Below are positions 18,334 to 29,579 of a DNA stretch of 64,000 nucleotides, in pieces. The notes beneath the pieces are model-generated. The model saw only the letters and a list, made by a program, of their open reading frames with translations. It searched no databases and was not told where the DNA came from. The position numbers and the translations under genes were made by a program. This stretch comes from CAWAHD01 sp963781785 (GTDB taxonomy: Bacteria; Planctomycetota; Planctomycetia; Isosphaerales; Isosphaeraceae): assembly GCA_963781785.1 (NCBI GenBank), contig CAWAHD010000005.1, positions 1,860,001 to 1,924,000 of the forward strand. Reading direction: 5' to 3'. How positions within the stretch are numbered: position 1 is the stretch's first letter; every line of letters begins with the position of its first letter.

Positions 18334-18990
18334 ATGACGACCGATGTGGCGACCAGCGGAGAGATGAGCCCGACGGTGCGTCACATCGCAAGGGTGGCTG
18401 CGCGGCTGTTCGCAGAGCGCGGTTACGAGGCAACGGCGGTGCGCGAGATCTGTGAAGCCTCCGGAATTACCAAGCCGACGCTCTACTATTATTTCCGCAG
18501 CAAGGAGGGATTGGCCCGGGCACTCATCACCCTGCCACTCACCGAATTGGTCAGCGTGCTCACGCACCTGGTCACCACGGCGGCAGACCCTCTGGCCGGT
18601 CTCGAGTCCGTCATCGATGCGCAGTACGTCTTCTACCGCGACGACCCGGACCGGGGCCGGTTCATCTATTCGGTCCTGTTCGGCCTGGCCAGGTCCGACC
18701 TCGCAGTCGAGCTGGAGCCCCTGCGCGACAGTCTGATTTCCTGGACGGAGTCGGCGGTACGGCGGCTGGCTGAAGCGGATATCGTCCCCCGGCCGCTCGT
18801 CGAAGCCTGCTCCGCCGCCTGCCGGGGCCTCGTCCTGGTCTCCACGGTCGATTTCCTGTACCGCGACCGCCCGCTGGGCGGAGACCTGGCGCGCCGGCAG
18901 GTCGAAGACCTCCTGCGCGGCTTCGCCACCCCGCGGCAGCCAGCCCCGATTCGGCGAGATAATGGTCGCGGCCGTGCTGCCGCACCGTGA
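18334..18990 (+). CDS. TetR-family transcriptional regulator (218 aa)
   Basis: I chose ATG 18334 because the TetR helix-turn-helix begins soon after: IARVARLFAERGYEATAV-type helix (ARVAARLFAERGYEATAVRE), then ICEASGITKPTLYYYFRSKE. The C-terminal ligand domain contains FYRDDPDRGRFIYSVLFGL. The family normally represses nearby genes and is released by a small ligand. The divergent BLH phosphatase is the closest candidate target. No clear operator was found between them. Confidence 0.9.
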   Translation: MTTDVATSGEMSPTVRHIARVAARLFAERGYEATAVREICEASGITKPTLYYYFRSKEGLARALITLPLTELVSVLTHLVTTAADPLAGLESVIDAQYVFYRDDPDRGRFIYSVLFGLARSDLAVELEPLRDSLISWTESAVRRLAEADIVPRPLVEACSAACRGLVLVSTVDFLYRDRPLGGDLARRQVEDLLRGFATPRQPAPIRRDNGRGRAAAP

Positions 18991-19137
18991 GTGTGAAGGC
19001 ACCGAACAGTTCCCGCCGAACGGCCGCACATCTCGTTTCGCTACAGCCGCGCGCGGCTGTTGAGTCGTCGCTCCGACAATGGTAAAAGGGAGCCATCCTT
19101 GGTCGGCTACCGCGGTTCTTTTGCGGGAGGTGATGCC

Positions 19138-20816
19138 ATGTCGAAAACGTACGCTGTCTTTCTGGGTCTTGCCGTGGCACTTGGCGCCGGGACATTGGGC
19201 GCGACTCAAGAGCCGCCGGAATCACCGAAACCGGTTGCGCACCTGTTTCACGGTCCGGAGCTGGTCCCGCTGCCGCCGGCCGCTTACCCCGTCGTAACGC
19301 TGGTCAACCGCGAGGCGGTTCAAGCCGAACTCAAGCTGACGGATTCTCAGAAGAAGCAACAGGAAGTCATCCTCGAGAATGGCCGGCAGAAGTTGCAGAA
19401 GGCACGCCAGGCCGCAATCCGGGAGTTCGTTACGTCAAGGGATGCCATCCGACAAGAGATGGAAACCCTGGTTCACAAGAACCTCGATGCGGGCCAGCGC
19501 GATCGTCTCAACCAGCTCCTGCTCCAGGCTCAAGGGCCGAGGGCTTTCGAGCGGCCCGATTTTCAGAAGCAGCTCGAAATGTCCCGGGACCAGGTCGATC
19601 GGGTCACGAAGATCGTCGCGGCAGGCCTGACGGAGATCGAAACCGCTTCGCAGGTGCCCATTGATCTGAAACCCAAGGGCCAGGAGGCGACTCTGGAGGA
19701 AGTCGACGATTATGTTAGAGGCGCCGCGTTCCTCGGTGCTCGCGACGCGAGCCGGCAGAAAATCAAGGACGTGGCGCGCGTCGATCCAGGATCGGATTGC
19801 CGCTGTGCTCAACGACCGCCAGAATGCGGCCTACCAGAAGATGCTGGGCCAGCCCTTTGACCTCGCAAAACTCAGACCACCCGGGATCTCGCGTGATGAG
19901 CACGAGGTGCTTGCCAACACTGTGGCGTGGGGCTTGGGACTGCTCGGGCAACGCTCGGATCCCAAATTTGACACGAAGGTCGCCCGGCCCGCCTACACCC
20001 AGGTGCACCCGACTGTCCTGATCGACGAGGCCCATCACAACTTCCACACGATGGGCGGCCGCTACAAGCCGTTCGCCCAGCTCATCGCGAGCGACGGCTA
20101 CCGCGTCGCGCCCAATCGCTCGAAGTTCACGGGCGACGCATTGAAAGGGTGCGACGTGCTGGTGATCGCCAATGCGGCTCGGGGCCGAGGGAATGGGCAG
20201 CGATGACGCCGCGAATTCCGCGTTCACCGACGCGGAATGCGACACGGTCCGTGACTGGGTCGAAGCGGGAGGGTCGCTGTTGCTCATCACCGACCATGCT
20301 CCGATGGGCTCGGCCGCTCTGAACCTGGCGAAACGGCTCGGGGTGGGTATGAGCACGGTGACCACCATCGACCCGGTCAACAAGGCTCCTGATCGCGGCC
20401 CAGCGTCCCTGATGTTCACCAGGGAGAACAGGTTACTGATCGATCACCCGATCACTCGCGGGCGCGATGATTCGGAGCGGGTCAATCGCGTCCAGACGTT
20501 CACGGGCCAATCGCTCAAGGGGCCCGAGGGCAGCGTCGCATTCTTGAAACTGGGCGATACGGCCGTTGACCGCACCGAGAACGGAGAAGTCTCCGCCGCC
20601 GGGCGAGCCCAGGGAGTGGCCTTCTCCCACGGCAAAGGCCGGGTCGTCGTCCTGGGTGAGGCTGCCGAGGTATCGGCCCAGATCGCCGGCCGGGGCGAGT
20701 TCAAGATGGGAATGAACGTCCCCGGCATCGACAACCGGCAGATGGCCCTCAACATCATGCACTGGCTGTCGTGGCTTTTGGATCCGGCGGAGCGTGCTCG
20801 CAAGAAGGCGGCGTGA
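19138..20816 (+). CDS. Secreted CpxP/Spy-like plus GATase-like (DUF4350-type) fusion, two frameshifts
   Basis: ATG at 19138 follows GGGAGGTGA. A signal (FLGLAVALGAGTLGA) leads into a Spy/CpxP-like helical region (LKLTDSQKKQQEVILENGRQ; LDAGQRDRLNQLLLQAQ). After a frame change near 19770 the reading continues (IQDRIAAVLNDRQNAAYQKM) and enters a Rossmann-like domain (VLIDEAHHNFHTMGGRYKPF, GCDVLVIANA). After a second change near 20185 it ends GGSLLLITDHAPMGSAALNL, GRVVVLGEAAEVSAQ. Both changes equal one extra base. The C-terminal part resembles DUF4350/ThuA-like class I glutamine-amidotransferase folds without a catalytic Cys. The restored length is about 560 residues. The role is unknown. Confidence 0.7.
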
Positions 20817-20854
20817 TGGGACGGTGCTGATCGCTTGATGCGTCAGCGGCAGCC

Positions 20855-21030
20855 ACGCCCCCTCACCCGGCCTGCGGCCGACCTCTCCCCGTCGGGGCGA
20901 GGTGAAAAAAGCAGCGGCTGCCACGCCCAGCACGGCGCCGCCAGCCACTCGTCGCCCTCGCCCCCTGGGACAGGTCCCCACAGGATGTGGGGGGTGAGGG
21001 TCAGGGAGAGGGTTGGGGTGAGGGGGTCCC
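20855..21030. repeat. Cluster of C/G-rich palindromic repeats
   Basis: Units such as CCCCTCACCCGGCCTGCGG with CTCTCCCCGTCGGGGCGAGG (20858-20902) and GGGGGTGAGGGTCAGGGAGA then GGGTTGGGGTGAGGGGG (about 20988-21027) recall those at 854-991, with opposite orientations. They lie between convergent genes ending at 20816 and 21063, where they could act as bidirectional terminators or REP-like elements. Confidence 0.6.
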
Positions 21031-21062
21031 TGCGCCGCCAGTCACATCGCCCGCGCCACGCG

Positions 21063-21917
21063 CTATCGCCGTCGATTGTCTTGCCCCGGGGGCGGGTTCT
21101 GCAGGACGACCGGCCGGCCTGACGATGCCCCGGGCTTCCGTGTCTGGATCACCACGCGCTGGAACCGCTGCCGCGAGGCGGCGTCGATCCCCGGTTGATT
21201 CGCGACCACCTCGCAGGCCCAGTTGGGATACGTGATCACCAGGCGGCTCATCAGCGAGACGAAATAGCCCGCTTCCCGCACCTGCTCCTCCAGCAGTCGC
21301 TCGATTAACGGGCGCACCGTCCGGGCGAGCGTCTTCCATCCCACGGTGTCGACCTTCACGAACGCTTCAACCTCGTGCTGAACCCACGGCTCCTTGTTGC
21401 GATCGCGCATGTATGAGGCGCGTACAATCAGCACGATCCGGGCGTCCACCCGGGCATTGCCGCGCGGGCTCACGTAGTTGAAGTACGCGAGCAGAACGTG
21501 CAGCTCGGGCGTTCGCAACACGAAATCCCAGACGGCTGTCGACCCGGTGCCATCCGTCCCCTGATAGCGGTTGGCCCCGATCTTCTGGAGCTGAACGCGC
21601 GAATCAGCCAGGTCCTTCCATAGCGAGAGAGGCACCATCGGCTCGTTCACCAGGCTGAGGTACAAGCTCGAGCTGCACGGGAATGACTCCGGCTCACCCT
21701 GGCGATGGAACGTATGGTCCCGGATCACCTCCGCCACGGCGTCGCGCTGCTCGGGCACAAGCTGGTCAAGCGGGAGAACCTGCGCCGGCTCAACACGGCG
21801 CACGCCCAGGCCGGCCCAGGCACGATGACTGGTCACGCCCGAGTAGGACACAAAGGCCAGAACGGCCCACACGAGCGCTCTGAGGTTCCGCGATCGGCCG
21901 ACCAAAACTGGGCACAT
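21063..21917 (-). CDS. Secreted conserved hypothetical protein (284 aa)
   Basis: The start at 21917 gives MCPVLVGRSRN followed by a signal (LRALVWAVLAFVSYSGVTS). The mature part has alternating hydrophobic strands (TAVWDFVLRTPELHVLLAYF, ARIVLIVRASYMRD) and a C-terminal region ending in a proline-rich tail. I do not recognise a named family and see no catalytic motif. It is divergent from the DUF1501 gene. Confidence 0.7.
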   Translation of the reverse strand: MCPVLVGRSRNLRALVWAVLAFVSYSGVTSHRAWAGLGVRRVEPAQVLPLDQLVPEQRDAVAEVIRDHTFHRQGEPESFPCSSSLYLSLVNEPMVPLSLWKDLADSRVQLQKIGANRYQGTDGTGSTAVWDFVLRTPELHVLLAYFNYVSPRGNARVDARIVLIVRASYMRDRNKEPWVQHEVEAFVKVDTVGWKTLARTVRPLIERLLEEQVREAGYFVSLMSRLVITYPNWACEVVANQPGIDAASRQRFQRVVIQTRKPGASSGRPVVLQNPPPGQDNRRR

Positions 21918-22332
21918 GTGAGACTCCGTCTTCGTGGCTGCGTTCCGCCGAGAGTCCACAGGGAGCTCCACTCCCCCCCCTCGCTCTCGCCACCATGTCA
22001 CCCTTCTCTATTCGGATTCTACGATCTTTTTCCTGATCGCCGCAGCCCAAGCGGAATGATTTCGCCAAACCCAATCGGCGCAGCCGGAAAAGACGATGGG
22101 CAACCCGCCCGAACCGCGCGCACCACGGGCCGCGCAGTCTCCAACCCATGGATGAAGATTCACCACCATCCTGTGCCACACATTCAAAAACTGCTTCCGT
22201 TCCAACCGCGATTTCATGCATCAATCCAACTCCGACCCGCGAGCACGCTTTACACGACAAATCGACAATGTTAAACTCTTGCAATACAAACGGCCGAAGC
22301 GAGCGATATCCGGCATGTTTTGAGGGTACGCG
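21918..22332. other. Divergent intergenic region
   Basis: About 415 bp between divergent genes. The right part (22250-22300) is notably AT-richer than its surroundings and is the likely promoter zone for the DUF1501 gene. No palindrome was evident. Confidence 0.4.
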
Positions 22333-23680
22333 ATGCTGACGATTTTTGGATCCAGGGGAGCAACGGGCTATTGCGACGGCATTCGCCGGCGCGATTTCAT
22401 CCAGATCGGCGGCCTAACGATGGGCGGCCTGATGTCGTTGTCCCTGGCGGATTTGCTGCGGGCGGAGTCGCGCGGGCAAACCCGGTCCAAGCACAAGGGC
22501 GTGATCAACATCTTCCTCGGGGGTGGACCGCCGCACCAGGACATGTGGGAGATCAAGACCGAGGCCCCGGCGGAGATCCGGGGCGAGTTCAAGCCGATCG
22601 CCACCAAGGTCGAGGGCATCCAGATCTGCGAAGTCTTTCCGCAGCTTGCCCGGATCATGGACAAGGCCGTGGTGATTCGCTCCGTGGTCGGGGCAACCGA
22701 TCGGCACGAGGCGTTTCAGTGCAACTCGGGCTGGCTGCCCGATAGTCTCCAGTCGATCGGCGGCCGGCCGAGTGTCGGTTCGATCATCGCCAGGCTCAAG
22801 GGACCCGTCCATCCGGCCATTCCCCCGTTCGTCGGCCTGGCCGCGCGCACCCAGCACGTCCCCTGGTCTGACCCGGGCGCCCGGATTTCTCGGCCCCGCC
22901 TACGCGCCCTTCCAGCCCGACGGACCGGCCATGGCCAACATGAAACTGCGGATCTCGACCGAGCAGCTCGCCGATCGCCGCCGTCTGCTCTCGAGCTTCG
23001 ACCAGCTCAAGGGCGACCGAGACGCCAGTGGCGCCTTGACCGGCGTCGATTCGGCCACATCCCTCGCCTTCGATGTCTTGACGTCGAGCCGGCTCGTCGA
23101 GGCCCTCGACCTGACCAAGGAAGACCCGCGGCTCCGCGATCGATATGGCACCGGCCAACCCTACAAGTTTCAGTATGATGGAGCTCCGACGGTCAACGAA
23201 CACCTGCTGATCGCTCGCCGCCTCATCGAAGCCGGCGTCCGGTGCGTGACCCTGTCCTACGGCCGGTGGGACTCGCACGGCGACAACTTCGGCCTGGTCC
23301 GCGACCACGGCGCCAAGCTCGACCAGTGCCTCAGTGCTTTGATCGAAGACCTGGAAATCCGGGGCATGCTCGACCAGGTCACCGTCATCGCCTGGGGAGA
23401 GTTCGGCCGAACACCGCGGATCAACAGCGGCGCAGGACGCGATCACTGGCCGCAAGTCAGTTGCGCCTTTCTCGCCGGGGGCGGTATTCGCCCGGGTCAG
23501 GCAATCGGCGCCACCAACCGCCTGGGCGAATACGCCAAGGACCGCCCGGTCTCCATCCAGGAAATCGTCGCGACCCTCTACCATAACCTGGGCATCGACG
23601 TCGGTCAGACAACCATCGTCGACCCCGCCGGAAGACCACAGTACCTGGTCGAAGGTCAGCCGCTCCCTGAGCTTGTGTGA
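22333..23680 (+). CDS. DUF1501 family protein, one frameshift
   Basis: ATG at 22333 leads to a Tat-like start (RRRDFIQIGGLTMGGLMSL) as usual for DUF1501 proteins, which often sit beside DUF1549/DUF1553 genes and belong to the sulfatase/alkaline phosphatase fold. Motifs include INIFLGGGPPHQDMWEIK, VIRSVVGATDRHEAFQ, RCVTLSYGRWDSHGDNF and WGEFGRTPRIN with GRDHWPQ. One frame change near 22880 (G run in CCCGGGCG) separates the halves, equal to one extra base. The restored protein is about 448 residues, normal for the family. It stands alone without the usual cytochrome partner. Confidence 0.88.
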
Positions 23681-23684
23681 ACGC

Positions 23685-26600
23685 TCACTCCCACTGTCGA
23701 GCTTGATCCCAGTAAGCCTGCATCGTGGTGACGATCTTCTTCTTCTCGTTCAGCGCCACGAAGAGCACGAGGCTGATCCCCGCGATGAGCATGATGGCCA
23801 CCTTGGCGAACTCATAGTCGCGGCTGACCCGCGCCAGCTCATAGACCACATCGAGCACGCAGGTCGCGAGTCCCAGCCAGAGAAATGTCTGAAGCCGCAG
23901 GCCGATGCCCAGGAAGATCCCCGCGAGCGATGCGACCAGGAGGCCCAGCCATGCGCCAAAACTTGCAGACTGCCAGATCGGGAACGCGAGCGAGCCGTAA
24001 ATGATCAAGAGGCCCGCCGTCCGGATTGTGTTGACCGTGTCACGCCCCAGGTCGCGCCGGTTCACCTCGGCAAACAGGATCGTCGAAAACCCGACCGGTA
24101 CCAGGAAGAACTGAACGTGGTCCGAGAGTCTCCAGCCGATCCGGTCCCACAGTATCCAGAGTGCCGCGTTATAGAGAACCGCCGCCGCGTATCCCAACGA
24201 CCGCCATCGGAATCGCGCAGGCCACGCTGTAGAATGCCGCCGCCGTCATCACGTAAAACAGAGTGACCTCATCGACCTGGGCGCGCCACGTGATCGCGAT
24301 CAACATGACGACCGGGAGGATGAGCGAGGAGTATCGAGCGGGACGTGAAAAAAGCCTGGCATTGCGCCGCTCCAGGATCTCGGCCAGGCCCAGCTCAAAA
24401 TAGGAGAGCACGGTCAAGACCGCTGCATCGAAGCTGAGCGGCTGCGTGTGGGCGAGTCGGAAATCGACGTACGCCCCCAGGATCATCACCTGCGCCAGGT
24501 ACACCAGCCATTCGGCTTGCCAGCGCGGCGCGAGCAAGACCGGCACCAGGGCCGCGGTCAAGATCACCGTTACCCCCGCCAGGCTTCCCCATCCGCCTAT
24601 CGCCTCGGGTCGAGTGGCGGCGACCAGAGCGAGGCCGGATGCGCAGAGCGCGGACCCGAGTGTGGCCGTCTCGATCGCCACCGCCAAACGAGACCGGAGC
24701 GATTCGGTCGGCATTCCCGGACTGGCGAATGAGAGCTTGGCGATCGAGCGGGCACGCCGCAGCCGGCTCGTCAATTCCCCGAGCGAAAACGCAGCGACCA
24801 GCATCCCGGCCGCGGCCAAGGTCAAGCGCGTCTGCTCCATGCCAGGATCCAGCCGCCGGGCCACGACCAGACCGGCGACTGCCCAGGCCGCTTCCCACGC
24901 GGCGCCACCAGCGAACGCGGCTGCCACCCAGCCCATCCGCACCGCCAAGACGCCAAGAGTCAGCGAGGCCAGTGTCAGGGTCATGACCGTCGTCGGCTCG
25001 ATCACGCACCTCGTGAAGAGAACCGCCAGCTGCAGTGACCACGGTCGCTTGAATCGAGAACACCACGGCGAGCGGCTGGGAACCCAGATCGCCGAGCCAG
25101 CTCGGCTCGTGCCAACCTTCCACGTGCGTGAATCGCCCCAGAATCTGCGCCGTCGCCAGACCGGCGATTGCGGTTGCCAGGGGATAAAAGACTCCGGGCG
25201 GCAGGCCCAGGCCGCGGATCGGCGACGACGGGACGCCCAGCCACCAGAGCAGGCACACGATCAGCCAGTAAAGCCCCACCAGCACGCGCTCGGAGTCGAG
25301 CAATGCCCACCCTTCGGGGTCGCGCCCCGCCGTCACAAGAGTCGCCCCGAGCAGCCCGAAAGCCCCCACGAACGCCCACCACTCCCGTGACGAGAGGACC
25401 ACGAAAGCCTCGCCCCAACCGAAGATCGCCGATCCCATCTGGTCAACCAGAACGAAGATCGCCACGCTCGAGGCAACAACGAACAATCCCGCCGACCAAC
25501 CCCCCAGGACGGGAGAATATCCCGCGTCGACGACGCCGAGCCGGGCACAAAGTGCCGGCTCGATCTGCCCGATCACACGCTCCAGGTTCAGCAGGATCAG
25601 CGCCATCAACGCGCCCGCCAGCGTCCAGGCGCTTGACGAAGACAGCCATGGGGCGATCACAGCGACCACCGACCATGTCAGGAAGGCCAGGCTCGCGTGC
25701 ACGCACGCTCTCCGCGGATACGCCCTCACCATCAACAAGCAAAGGACCGCCAGGCCCACGGGAAGCCACGGATGGGCATCCCAGCCGTTCACCAGGCCTT
25801 CGGTCAATGCCACGCGGATCAACAGAGCAACGAATCCAACGGCGATCGAGGAGTGGAACAGCGGGAACTCGTAGGAAAGCTCCACGAGACCCAGCCGCCG
25901 GCAGATCGCCGGCTTGGTACGCTGGATCAAGACTCCGAGTCCCCAGAAGCCAAAGGCCACGACAAGCCCACAGGCCATCAGGTCGACTCGCCCCCAGTGC
26001 CAGAGCCATTTTTCGTAGGCAGCCGCCACCAGCGCAACGGCCGCTCCATACAGCCACTCCGCCCGTGGCAGACCCTTCACCGCGAACAAGCACGAGACGG
26101 CAACCATGAGGAAGGTCAGCGATGAATGATAAGAGAGCAAGACCGCCAGCCCTGTCATGAACGCGGCCCAGTGGCAGAGCGGCCGAGCGCACGCGGCCGT
26201 CCAGGGATCGCCGGCCCGCTGGCACCGGATCCCGAGCGTCCAGAGCAAGAGCGCTTCAATCACCGCCGCGAGCCCGAGCACGTAGGCCATTCCCGGGTCG
26301 TCGTTGAATGCGGTGAAAAGCACGATGTAGGTCGCCGCCACGAGATGAAAGACGGCCACGTAGATCAGCTCGGCTTTGCGCCAGGTTCGGGACAGCAAGA
26401 TCGATACGAGGGCATTCACGCCGAGTGCGGCCACGCCGAGCCGATATCCGCCGGCCCCCAGGTGCCGGGCGTCGAAAACCCCGACTGCCACCGCCGCCGT
26501 CAACAGGGCAGCCACATGGAGGCATGGCTCGGTATAGAAGCTCGACAGCCCCGTTCGGCGAGCGCCGGTCGCTGCCAGCCAGAAGGAGAGCGCCATGAGT

Positions 26601-28472
26601 GCCCCGACAAGCGAGAGCGAGGCGAGCACGAAATCCGGATGGCTTCGGTCGATCCCCCAGTACGAGAGATCGAGCACCCCGGCCACGATCTGGGCAAAAC
26701 CAAGGTAAACAAACACTCGCTCGCCTCTCACGCGCGTCAGCCAGAAGAAACCGACGGCGTTCATGAGGAAGACGGCGCCGCACAGCCAGGCGCGATCGAT
26801 GTTGACGACCCCGAAAAGGTCGGCCAGGAAGATCAGCACGACCGCGAACCCCGGGATGGCTGCGCGGAACGTGTCGAGCCCGGGAGGATCTGTCGCGCCG
26901 CCCGTGGGCTCCCAGTTGCGCCGCCGCACAAATCCCAGGATCTCGAAGAGGAGCATGACGATGAGCGCATCGGCCGCGAACAGCAGGCCATACTGGTGAC
27001 CAGGGATGCCACGCCCCCGCGCGCCAGGCTCGTCGCGGAGATTGTCAACTCGACGAAGCTCACGAGTGAGAGCCACGCCCAGAGAGCCCGGGGAGCTTCG
27101 CGGTTGACGATGACACCGAGCAGACACACCAGAGCAAACGCCCCGCAGCCCGTTAGCGAGCCGGTGCGCGTTGACGCGAGGCCGAGGGTCGCGGCCGTCA
27201 TTCCAACGGTCGCCAGCGCGAGGGCGGCGTGGCGCCACGGCGCGAGGTACGGTTCGGGCACGCGATATCGACCGAGTCCGAACCGAGCGACCCAAGCGGC
27301 ACAACCCAGCAGAGCGGCCAGCAAGGCCTGGTCCGCGAGCGTGATGCCGGGAACGAGCGTCAAGCCGAAGTACGACGAGCCGCAAAAGGCCGCCACGCCC
27401 AGATACGTCAGCCACGGGGTGGAAAATACCCACGTCCCCGCCAGGTACAAGATCGCGTAACCGCCAAGGCAGATGCACCCGGCCAGCGGCTCCAGCCCGC
27501 TCCAGATGCAGGCGGCGATCGATACCGGCAGGCCCAGATAGTGGCAGTGCCGCGCGAGATTGCGGTCATTCCACTCTCTGACAAACCATAACGACAGCCA
27601 CGCCAGGACCAGGTTGATCGCGATCCCCAGGATTGCGATGAACGCCCGGGGCAGGTGCTCGGGATAACCGAGCAGCCAGCACAAGGCCTGCTCAACGAAG
27701 TGGACGCGCAGCCGGATGCAGTAACCCAGGCCGATCGAGGCCACGAGCGCGGCGCCCCAGCTCAGGTAGAGAAACGCGGGATGCCGCTCGCGGCGCAGCG
27801 AGTCGACATAGAGACCCGCGCCCAGGAGTCCGGCAGCCAGCAAGTTTCCACCGGAGAGCAGAGAGGGCACGTGCGACCGCGACAAGGCCAGTGCGAATGC
27901 CAGGGCCGACAGCGAAAAACCCGCGAGCCGCAAGATCGCCAGCCGCCTTTTGTCCGGTTCCAGGTCGGCCAGCCGCCCCGACGCCAGCACCAGGGAGGTC
28001 GCCCCAAACATGGCCGGTACGGCAAAGAGCGCGGCTCGAGGTGCATGGTGTAGACACCGGCACGAAACAGGCATGACAAGAGCGCAAAACCCAGCACTCC
28101 AAACATCACGTACACGAATTCGAGATGCTCTTCCCGCGTCTTTCCCCACTGGCGTGCGCACAGCGCCCAGACCGCGGCCAGAAACACCACGGACGACAAT
28201 TGAAAAGCCGCAAACTGGAGGCCCCAGGCGATCGGTGAGCCCCGCGTCGTCGCCGCGCTGCCGATACTGAGGAGCAAGAGCGCAACCGTCATGAACCGCG
28301 CGGCGCGGGGCTGCGCAAGATTGCCGCTCACCCACCGTACCATGGCGATCAGGAGCGCCAGGTCGACCGCCAGGAAAACGTATCGCCAGGTCGCCGGCTC
28401 GGAGATCAGCTTGAGCTCGCCGGCAAGCATGAAATGAATCGGCACGACGATCAAGGTCGCGATCAGCATCAT
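23685..28472 (-). CDS. Giant polytopic membrane protein (~1595 aa), several frameshifts
   Basis: The start MMLIATLIVVPIHFMLAGEL overlaps the stop of the upstream TPR gene (TGATG), a natural coupled junction. The whole length is a chain of hydrophobic helices separated by short loops; at least 40 membrane segments are likely (for example FLAVDLALLIAMV, LSSVVFLAAVWALC, FAVVLIFLADLFGVV, VGLYWLIVCLLWWLGV, AILYLAGTWVFS). It ends VALNEKKKIVTTMQAYWDQA. Frame changes near 28050, 26990, 25025 and 24185 split it; the pieces follow one another without overlap or loss. No transporter or enzyme signature is evident. Family unknown; DUF2339-like in appearance but much longer. Confidence 0.65.
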
Positions 28473-29533
28473 CCGGCCGGCGCGGGGGCACCCCACCGCA
28501 GAAGCCCCGCACCAAGCGAAGCAAACAGTGCGGTCGCGACCAGTGCAATCGAGCAGATGCCCATCGGCGTCCACAAGAGGTCTCCCAGGAGCATGTTCGC
28601 GCCCACGGTCGAGCTGACCACGATGAACAGCACGGCCACGCAGAGGATCAGCTTCTGCCAGTGCTCCTGGAGGAACTCACCGGAGAAGCTCTTCCATGAC
28701 CACGCGTGATGGTCGATCCGCGCCGGCTCAAGGACTGCCGCGATTTCGTTCGGTGAATCGACCGCAGCCGCTTCTCGGACCGGTCTCTCGGCCGGGGACG
28801 GTCCAAGCTGGTCGAAACGCAGCTTCCTCGCCCATTCTGCCCACGCCGGATTCTTGGGCTCCGCGCGAACCAGGCGGTCGTACATCTCGAGGGCCAGGTC
28901 GAGCTGCCCCATCCGTCGCAGGGCGAACGCTGCCAGGGCCAGGGCGTGGGAGTGCCCGGGCCAGTCGGCGAGGATCTCGCGGCACAGTGTGACCGCCTCG
29001 CCATCACGATGGTCCGCGATGGCACTCTTCGCGACGGCAAGCTTCCCGCTGATCGCATGCTCGCGGTCGGCGTGCTCGGCTTTCTGGCGCCGGGCCTCGG
29101 CTCGTGGAGCGGCTTCAGCTCGCAGACGCTCAAGCACCTCTTGAAACTGGGGGAGCCGCCCGGCGGCTTGCTCACACACCTCGATGGCCTCTTGATCCTC
29201 TTCCCGGCCCCACCGACCCCACACCAGAAGCTCCCACGCCTCGGGGCGCGCCGGGTCGATCTCCCGAGCTTTCTCCGCCCAGTCCAAAGCCTCTCGCGAC
29301 TGCGAAATCGAGAACGAGTTCGCCCGGCCCATGGCGGCCCGATACTCGCCGTCCCGGCCGATCGCCTGGCGCCGGCCTTGACTCTCACCCAGGATCGTCT
29401 GATACGACTCCGCCGTGATCAGCCCGCGGTCGCGCAGCTCCGCCAGCCGCGCCACCAGATAATCCAGATGGCCCAGCTCGTCGCGCTCAACCGGCGAGAG
29501 AAATGGTCCGATCGTGGGCTTGGCGAGTGTCAT
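28469..29533 (-). CDS. TPR protein with C-terminal membrane anchor (354 aa)
   Basis: ATG at 29533 follows AAAGGAA. After a leader (FLSPVERDELGHLDYLVARL) come TPR-like helices: REALDWAEKAREIDPARPEA, EEDQEAIEVCEQAAGRLPQF, DGEAVTLCREILADWPGHSH, LALEMYDRLVRAEPKNPAWA. Two membrane segments close the protein (LILCVAVLFIVVSSTVGA; ICSIALVATALFASLGAGLL). The stop overlaps the ATG of the giant membrane protein, so the two are probably made together and may form one membrane complex. Confidence 0.8.
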   Translation of the reverse strand: MTLAKPTIGPFLSPVERDELGHLDYLVARLAELRDRGLITAESYQTILGESQGRRQAIGRDGEYRAAMGRANSFSISQSREALDWAEKAREIDPARPEAWELLVWGRWGREEDQEAIEVCEQAAGRLPQFQEVLERLRAEAAPRAEARRQKAEHADREHAISGKLAVAKSAIADHRDGEAVTLCREILADWPGHSHALALAAFALRRMGQLDLALEMYDRLVRAEPKNPAWAEWARKLRFDQLGPSPAERPVREAAAVDSPNEIAAVLEPARIDHHAWSWKSFSGEFLQEHWQKLILCVAVLFIVVSSTVGANMLLGDLLWTPMGICSIALVATALFASLGAGLLRWGAPAPAG

Positions 29534-29579
29534 GGTCTCGGTTCCTTTCCCGGCAGCACTGCTCGGATGCGCCTGGTCC

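Noticed and set aside
26126..27460. 444-residue + frame opposite the giant membrane protein
   Set aside because: Charged low-complexity composition typical of an antisense shadow of membrane-helix codons.
28469..28472. A frameshift joining the TPR protein and the giant membrane protein
   Set aside because: The junction is a standard TGATG stop-start overlap, so two coupled genes are more likely than one broken gene.
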